Below are positions 44,701-53,700 of a stretch of 64,000 nucleotides of DNA, in pieces (positions within the stretch are counted from its first letter, which is position 1; every line of letters starts with the position of its first letter). A program made the position numbers and the translations under genes. The DNA comes from Ancylostoma caninum. Lineage: Eukaryota; Nematoda; Chromadorea; Rhabditida; Ancylostomatidae. Where the stretch lies: NCBI GenBank assembly GCA_037903475.1, contig JBAJFG010000019.1, positions 1,612,001 to 1,676,000 on the forward strand, written 5' to 3'. Below the pieces are notes generated by a model. That model was given only the letters and a program-made list of their open reading frames with translations, made no database searches and had not been told where the DNA came from.

Positions 44701-47700
44701 CGGCAGTCGCAACGGCAAAATCAAGAACATTGCTGACCTGCCACGATTTCTCTTCTACCTCCCTCCTTTGCCACTGTGTATCGACGCGTAAACTTTGACG
44801 CGCCGCAAGCATAAATAACGCTTTGCCTCCGCGACAGAAGGCTACGGTCCCAACCAGCGAGCAGTTCTTTCGGTACAGCGGTCGCTACCATACGCGCCAT
44901 AGGGGTTCATGTGCAGGTCACTGTGATGCTGTCAGGACGGTATACCTCTCTGTGGCAGATGTCCTGGTGACTGTTCCAATGCTCATCTCGAATTTTTCAC
45001 AAAGAAAGGAGCTCAAAAGCGGGTTTCTCGTCAGCTTTGCAAGAATTTATACACAACACAGATTAAAGTCGCCTTAGTTCTTACGGTGTACAGATCTCAA
45101 AAACGATTTCCAGGTGGAGTTCTGCCTCCAAATCCCAACGATAGCTGACTTCGACCCTTAGATGTATTACACAGTAAACAGCCCATGGCTTAGCTTTTTT
45201 GAGAGAGTTTTTGGTAGCCTTTGGTAACCATGCGCTTACTTTAGTCCGCGCTAGATACATCGCTACATTTGCTCAGCGTCCGGATTGAGCTCCACCTCAG
45301 GTTTATTACTTGCAAGCGATATCCTCGTTCCCCAAGTATTAGGTTGAAGAGAAAGTAATCTAAGAAATTTTTCGAAACTTTCGTATTCCTTCTTGCTGAT
45401 GATTCCATCAGGCATTGCCTGCTGACGTAGTAGGAGAATCCCCAAAGTAGTGTTACCCTGTGGCTACTGAAGGACCAGGAAGCGTTTGTTGCTGCAGTTA
45501 CGTCTCCATTTCTGAAAGGGTGCTTTTGCCCTAACCTCTAATATGAGCTGCTGTGCAAAGCCTTGGCAAGCACTGGGTAACAGCAGCAGTGCAATAAAGG
45601 AGGGAGTAGCTAAATAGTTCACAGTACGCGATTGCTCTACTTCGAATCTCGATATATGGACCTTCATGAGGAGCCACGCCTAGGACGCTCTCACGTCACA
45701 ACGCGAAGTGGTTGCTGTGATTCGAGTAGCTGCCACAAGGTAAGACAGACACGACTCCCATATGGGTAGGCCAGGTCTGAAAACTGAGGGGAACCATTGG
45801 AGAAAAACGACAAAAACGAAAAACCCTGCTAAACCTCACTTTTTTACATACCAATTTTCCCACGTTTTTCCTGTCCCAAACTAACGGGACTGCCCTGCAC
45901 TTTGGTAACCCACTATTTTTATTCTCCTGCTTTGTCACTCTCAGATCACTGTCTCATCCCTCGCCTCGGTTTCTTCTTGGTCGAAGAGGAGCCCGTTGAT
46001 TTTGACCATTTTCGAACGGGATTCCCTTTATATGACCAGCCGCAGCCTGCGCAATTCTGCGAAGAGAGCGACAGCGTTCTACCCATGCGTAGGAGTAATG
46101 TTATAGATTTCAGAGGTTTATACTCAATTCACTGAGAAAAGCCCTCTCAAAAGTTAGAAATGAGAATCCGACTTGGATGCCATTTATTCCATTACTCTCT
46201 CCTCAACCTAATGTTAGTCCTTGCAGAAAGGATGGGAGCGAGTGTTGAACGGAATAGCTCTGAAATAGCTCGTGGTGTAACTACTGGATTAGTGTGTTCG
46301 GCCCGTATTCGCTAAGTCGCTTATGCATGTTACCATATGGGAACAAGTTGTTCGGAGCTAGAAAGACGATAACAATGGGCACAAACAATGAATGAGTTGA
46401 CTTGTAGCGCAAACCTTTATCGGATTATGATACACATACTCAGACCAATCTCTTCTAGACTTCAACTTCGAATATCGCCCATAACGAGAGATATTGCAGC
46501 ATTTTTTCTTGATACACTACTGTCTTCTTGTTAAGTCAAAAAGAAGTCTCCAAAGGGTGTCTCATTTCCATGTGCTAGATTTTTTCATACTACAGAGGTC
46601 GGTGAGGTCAAGCATGAAGATGGGGGAAGTCGAGCCTCGATTCACCCTTCCCCCTATCCCCGTCCGACTGCCACCTCATTTCGACCCCCGCGTCCTGCTC
46701 AGGTGTCCTTACGAAGTTCGCGTATTTTCTAAGTGCACCGAGCAGTTTCGAGGAAGAAGGCACAAAATCGTTGCTAAAGATGACGTAAACAGCAGACTCC
46801 GCACATACAAGCTTGTGTGCTCCGTATCCCGGGGTGCGCGGCAGTTCACCACTAGAAAGCACGAATGCATTTTCTGCGCCCACGGCTTCGATTCCCGGCG
46901 CCTCCATGAAAGTTTCGCACGGGTCGGAACCGCTTCGGAATTTAGTATGGAGTAGAGAGGATGCGAAGATTTGAAAATGAAATGAGGGAAGCGAAATCGA
47001 TCGACTACCCATGCGAGAATTCTCCTGCAGGACCCGCCAGTTTATGGAAAACTAGGGTGATTTAGACCTCGTACTGAAGTTGTCTGACTCGAAATCAGCA
47101 AATGCTTTTCTACATGTCCATAGAGGACGACCACCTCTATCGTTTACCAGTGTTTCACTCTTTGAGAGCTTCAAATTTTTTTGGGAGCACGATGGGAAAT
47201 TTGGCGAATTTACCATCTAAATTGTGGGAAAACTAGCGAATTTCGTAGAGCCAGATTCTCTACTCAAATGGGAAATTTCTTCATTTGAAACCTCATGGAA
47301 GAAAAGTTCTCATGATATCTGCAAATTGCATGTCAGTGATTTCCTAAACAGATTTACTCCATTTTCATGATCTGTTCAAATGCGAGGTTTTCACTTCTTC
47401 AGCTCCCCTGAACAGAGTTTGCCTATTACCGAACTTTCACTACCTTCACGTAATAGAGCTCTAAGCTTTCATTCTTACTCCCCATTATCGCGCCCCAATG
47501 TTTGCTCCTGCTTGGGTGAGTTAGATGGAAAATTTCCCCTCGGAGACCCAAAAATTTGAGAAACTTCCCATCTAACTCCCAAAAACATATGAAGCTCTAG
47601 AAAATTGAAACTCTGGCATAAGATAGAGCTGATCGTCTTCTATGGACATGTAGAAAAGCATTTGCTGATTTCGAGTTAGAGAACTTCAGTACAAGGTCTA

Positions 47701-50700
47701 AGTCACCCTACTTTTCCACGTTCTGACGGGCCCTGCAGGCGAATCCTCGCATGTGCAATCGATTGATCTTGCTACCCACACTATATTTTTTAACATTTCC
47801 ATCCTCTTTACTCCACACTTGATTCTGAAATGATTCCGACCAGTGCAAAAATCTATTGAAGGCGCCGGGAATCGAAATCGTGGGTGCACTGAAGCCGATT
47901 TCTCTCATACGCTGCCAACCAATCCTGTTTTAACACGTTATGACGTGACCGTTCTCGCAGACAAGGGTGGACCGTCCGTCATAATGTCATAAAACAATCA
48001 TGAATTTCATTCAATGGTCAAGCCACCTATCTATCTACCCCTCCCCCACTTCTCCATTACGACCCCTCCCCCCGCACTTCTCAGCCCCCTCTCATACGAC
48101 CCCCTCATGGGAAATTCCCATCGGACGCTTGACCCTGTTCATGAGAATAGCAGTGAATGAAGAGAAATTCTCGAATGCAGACGCCTCCTTTGGTGGACAA
48201 ACGGGGCTGGACTCAATGTGTCGGAAGAAGCGCAGGTTACTTGTAGGTCCTTTCGGTTTTCTGCTGCGGTTCTCCCGAAAACTTGTCTGGGTTCGAAAAA
48301 CTGTATATGTTGATAAACATCGCATTACAAATGCTCATTTCGACGAGTATCGTTTCCTTCTAAGCCACTTGAGGGAAAAAAGTGTGGCTCACTACCAGGG
48401 GTGTGCGGAATTTTTCGTTTCCCGCCCATTTTTGGCCTTCCGTCTTACCTTTTACGCTTTACGGGTTTTCAGCCCGGAAAACGAGAAAACTTAAAAAAAA
48501 CATGGTTCCACAGAAATGTGTGGTGAACTTGTATAAAATTTCCATGAAACTGTGACGTGCCATGGTGAGGGCATCAAGCATTCCTGCGAAGCAACGCATG
48601 ATGTAGGTTTTCCTTCAACTCAACAAAAGCATAAGGCTACATCACAATTGCCGCTGTTTTAGTCAGGCGATGATCCACAGCTCCACACTGGCGCCGTTGG
48701 TGCCTGTTTTGCGTGATATTTGGGGTGCTTGTGTTTCACGTTCCCCACACACTGTTCTTATCCACCTTCCTCAATCGCTAACTCGCTCCAACGGGATCCT
48801 CTGTGAATAACGTGATCCTCCCCAGATTGCAAATGTACAGTAGCGAGCAAAAAGACTGCAACTTTTGGTTTTTCATCTATAACTTCTTCCAAAGCAAAGC
48901 GTAGGAGTTCAAATTTTTATGGGAGTTGTAGATACCCATGAGAGATAGAAACAAGGAATAACTTCTTTACTCCATTGACTTCATCTTTTTTAGGAAAAGT
49001 TTTTCTCCGAGCGGCATAAATCTGTGAATTGGCACCATCCGCAATGTCTCATAAAATGATGTCTATTGTTAGGATCTGACCACGAATTTGTTCCTTGCAG
49101 CAGAGCCAACCCGTGCGTGCTTGAAAATGTGCATGCGCTGACCACTGGCCGACATATACAAAGACTATGTGAGATTAGTTCAGCACATTCGTGCATTCAT
49201 CCATTCGTTAACCACCGTATTAACCACCGTAGTTACCTTTTTGTCTGAATTTTTGCAGAATAGGCCTGCTCTAAAGTGAAGCAAAGAAGTCACACTTTTC
49301 ACACATTACAGTTTTTCGTCTTAGTAAGTAAGTTCAGTGAGAAATACGCTCATTGATTATATAATTCCGATAATCTCTCGTAACTAGGTGAAGGATAGAT
49401 ACTCCTCGATCTCCCTATATTCTAGGCGGTTGAAATAAGTACCATCAGTAGAATTGAAGTAACCTAATTACTTGGAAGGGTCACCAATTAGGCTCATCAA
49501 GAAGATACTTAGGAAATCCAATGATGAGGAGGACATTTGGTCACAAACCTATGCTTAGGCAAAATTTTCCGTTTTCCGTTTTACGCTTTCCGTTTTCCGC
49601 CCATTTTTGGCCTTCCGTTTTACAGTTTACGGGATTTAAAATTTTACTTCCGCACATCCCTGCTCACTACACAGAGGAGCTCAGAAAATTGGGATAGCAG
49701 ATTCGGGATAAACGCCGCAGACTGCGTACGATAATGCACATTGCTTGCGAGTGGCCGTTTTGACAAGTTATCGTTCCCTTGTTGGTCCAGCTTTACCTAG
49801 CAGGAAATCTATGCACGAATCTGTGCTCGGAAAGATATTGAGAAACACAATCGCAAAACAAAATAAGGCATGTATGTGTAGTGGTCTAAAAATGCAGGAA
49901 ACCGAGTCCCAAGCTGCTAGTTGATGCAAAAAATATGCCAAGTTCAGCACTGCTCCTAATCTCCGCAAAAACGATTTGCGCGATGCATTAATCCGTCGTC
50001 GCATCTTTTAATTCTTTTGGAGATGAACATGCTGAAATTTTTCTTAGATGGATTCTTCGTTTTACGGCGAATTGTATGATTCATGAATCATCCAACGAAT
50101 AGTTCAATACTGCTCCATAATGCCTCTGGAGGTTTCATCAAACCTGCTTGTCCGTTATCGGCTGATTCTATTGTTATGGAATCTAATTTTTTCCGTGATA
50201 TTTTCTCAAAAACAATCCAGAAAACATCTTTGAAGAAGGGATTACGAAATAATGAAGAAGAAAGAAGAAACACACCCAGATATTCAAGAGCGTGCTTTAC
50301 CCGATTTCTCATGGAAAATTAGAATTGCTTTACTTCTAAAAAAGCTAGCGATGAGCCATAGTTAACGACGGATTGATGAGGTGCCATGCGCCTCTTTTTT
50401 GCAAAGGATCTCAGACAAAATGTCGGAAGAACCGCATCAGAAAGAGGTTGCGCTCATGTGGTTAAAGGCAGAGGGCCACCTCGTTCTGCCTGTTGGATTT
50501 ACCAACATATCCTAGACCTTCTCATCATGTTGATCCCTGGGATGTACACCAACAGGCACAAAAGCGACGAAATCCCCATTTTTGGAAGGCTCGAACTGGA
50601 TAAAAATTTGGCGCCCGGAGGCGGATCGCTCCAAGCTGTGCTGGCTGCCTGCCACGGCTGCCGCGTCGCTCAACGGGTCTTGGCGTGTCCAATCGATAAG

Positions 50701-53700
50701 ATCAACGGCTTCACATGTCAACTCGGGTTGGCAAACTGCTACATACCCCTTCCTGGAAGACGGGTTTATAGACCATTCTGAGACAATTTATGTATACCGT
50801 TGGAACCATCGCGCCGAGTAGATGCAGAATCTGCTGTTAGCTGAACTACGAAAATGAGGTGGACCTCTGCCTTTAAGAAGCGAGAGGCGGAGATAAAAAT
50901 TTTCGGAAGGACTGCAGCAGAATGTTTTCTGCTGCGGTCCTTCCGAAAAACTGTCTGAGTATGAGCAGCATTATAATCAAAACAAGCGGTGACACTAGTT
51001 CACTAGGGATTCCACTTAAAAAGAAGAAGATTATGTAGAATGTAGAAAAGATGTTGTAAAGCTCAAATTAGAATTCGAAGATTAATCTGTTTCACAACCC
51101 ATTCAGTGTCCAACAGTTTTGAACTTCTAGAAATTTTTGCCCATTTTGATACAGTGGACTGATGAACGTATAACTAAGTTTCCATGGCACATTAGCTTGA
51201 TTTCTGGTACATCAAATAAAAGTAAAACGTTATCCTTTAGAAAGAGGGATTTTTGTCAAAGGCAGTCGTGTAAGTTTGATGAGGAGTATTTGGTTGAGAA
51301 GACGTGAATGAACTCGACTTTGAGTTTAAAAAAATGGCCGCAGACACTTTTGGTTAAGAAAACAATTGGCTTTATATTTATAACTTTACTCGTAACCCTA
51401 AATAAAGTCTGTTTTATGAAGTTTTTTCAAGTAGCAGTAAGCAGAAATATTCGCTAAAATTGTAGAAGTTCATGAAATCTATAACAGCCCAAAGGGGAGG
51501 GGGGAGGGGGTGGGTTAGACCAAACATTTAGCAATAACAGGTGATGTCCCGTGACGGGTTCCCTACGAAGATTCGTGAAGATACTGTCGAATATGAAAGT
51601 ATAGCGGATATAAATATGGACTTCTTTTTCCACCTATGTAGTCCATTGTATCCTCTCCTAATCATCAACAGGATCGTGACAAAACCCTTGTCGTATGAAA
51701 CTGCCATATGGTTGCGGATGTTGTAACCGTAAACTTTGTTTGAATGGTCTTTGTTCCATTCTGTGTTCTCGCTTCCATATTTTTGTTGAGGAAGTTGGCT
51801 TTTGTTTGTAAAGGAACACTAGAAGTTAGTAGGTGTTGTAATTGTTTAGGTAACTACTCTGAGGCTGGATCCATTCTTAGTTCCTTCCGAAGGAAGCATC
51901 CAGGTTATGCTGCTGTTGAACTACGTCTGATTGGGATGATGAGAAGGCGAGCTGATGCGGAAAGGTTATTCAAAGAAAATATAGAGTTTAATAGCACAAT
52001 CTAACGATACGTTCCAGGAATCCTGATTACTCCGGAGTAATTAGTAAGTTTGAGCGGTTAATTCATTCTCCCGACACACCCCGACATCTCAGCAGCTACT
52101 ACTCAGTAAAACTGGCAAGGTAATGCTATTTGAAAGACCACTTCAGTCACAAGTTCACAATCAGCCGTTCTGGCCATCGTGTCAGTAGTAGTTTTCTGTC
52201 CCGTAAAATGACTAAGTTCAGCTACTGAGAGAGAGAAGGAGAGGGAGAGAGAGAGATCACTACTATTTTTGCAAGGATGCTTGAGAGAGAGAGATCAGCT
52301 TAGAAGTAAAAAATGCAGCAGAGTCCATATATTTCGGAATCTCACATTGGAGATGATAAGGTGGGTTGACTTGGCAAATGGAAATAAAAGCTACGATTGA
52401 AAACACATTCCTCCTGTGAACAGAATGTAATGTTCAGATTCCACTTAAAAACACGCAACGATCGCCGTCTCGCAGAAAAGATCATACGAAGAGCTCTTGA
52501 ACGCGATAGAGTGAGTAAAAAATTTCCAGACCTTGTATAGAACCATTAAAACTCTTTGAATAATTCTGTATTATATCTTGATCAGTAACAGTGAGCGCTT
52601 CGTTGTTAGTATTTTATTCTTATTCAGTGAGCTCTCGGCGCTTAGCGCCTTCGTCAGACCGGTCACTATGCAGGGAGGGTGACTCTTCCCTCCCTGCATA
52701 GTGACCGGTCTGATGAAGGCGCTAAGCGCCGAAAGCTCACTCAATAGGAATAAAATACTAACAACGAAGCGCTCACTGTTACTGATCAAGATATAACACC
52801 AAATGAGGCTTCACGACAGCACTATACTGCAAATTCTGTATTAATTCAGCACATAATAGCATTGTAAGCACAGAGGAACCTTGTTTTATTCTTATGAACT
52901 CCTCCTGTTTTAGGACAACGTCCAACTTTTGCTGCAACTTATCGATATTGCGTTTACCAATCCTGATTTTTCCCAGGTAATTTCCTTTCGCGATGTAATC
53001 AATAGTAATGTTAGTCTAGTTTGTGGTTGTGAGACCTTTCATGACCTTCTGCCTCGTTGTAAAAATTGTAATGTGAATTTCCTGTCTTTGCAGTCCGCTG
53101 TTATCGAGGCGTTTGATTTTGCTATCAAATCAAACATATCGGATGCAGAGAAGCTCCAGTTCAGTCAGAGGAAGTTGGATTTCCTTGAAGACTTGTCCTA
53201 TGATATTAATATGTGAGTTGGTATAGTTCTTCGCAGTCTCTCAATAGTACACGTAGGAGAAGCCAGTGGTAGAGACTCGCCTGCACTCTAACTCACTCCA
53301 ACTGTGGCGCTGGGAGTATGTAATTCCATAATATTCACATATTTCTATCGAGTTTTTGTGCAGCTTCTGATGGCAGATAAAAGGCGGTCCAATAAGACCT
53401 ACTTTCATTACTAAACGACGTCTTCCTTGGTCGTGAAGTGAAAGGATATTCAGACTTTATTTAGTTTGCAAGAACATCAAGAAGCGCACGTAGCGCTGTT
53501 GGGTGAGATCGAGAATCCTCCAACGACTACGAGAAAACGGAGATATCATGGTCGCGACGATTCCAGGTACCTGGGGTACGTGTCGAAATTTTGCTCCTCA
53601 TTTGCGCAGCGTTTGCTACATTTACCGCACTCTTTTCCAGAGATAGGGATCGTGAGTCGTCGTCGCGACGCTACTCAGATCGCAGTCGATACTCTGATCA

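Larger units (their letters stand above)
39922..51849. other. prp-39 intron 10, about 11.9 kb
   Basis: One intron splits the HAT region between ...FEESL and GNYSEAG.... It contains a nested minus-strand exon-like ORF (40119-40425), foldback elements at 44594-44821 and 46870-47890, a small palindrome at 47926-47994, an inverted-repeat element at 50462-50877 and a GGACCGCAGCAG-family palindrome near 50898-50950. Pyrimidine/purine patches with gttttccgttttccg words occur near 41860, 48410 and 49560. No further plus-strand exon was seen. Confidence 0.8.

Noticed and set aside
46494..47012. ORFs of 153 (plus) and 134 (minus) codons
   Set aside because: They overlap each other and the arm of the foldback at 46870-47890; repeat-derived.
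48000..48494. 164-codon plus-strand ORF
   Set aside because: Low-complexity Pro/Ser-rich start in a C-rich tract, then purine/pyrimidine repeat words shared with 41.9 and 49.6 kb. No domain and no splice context, inside prp-39 intron 10.
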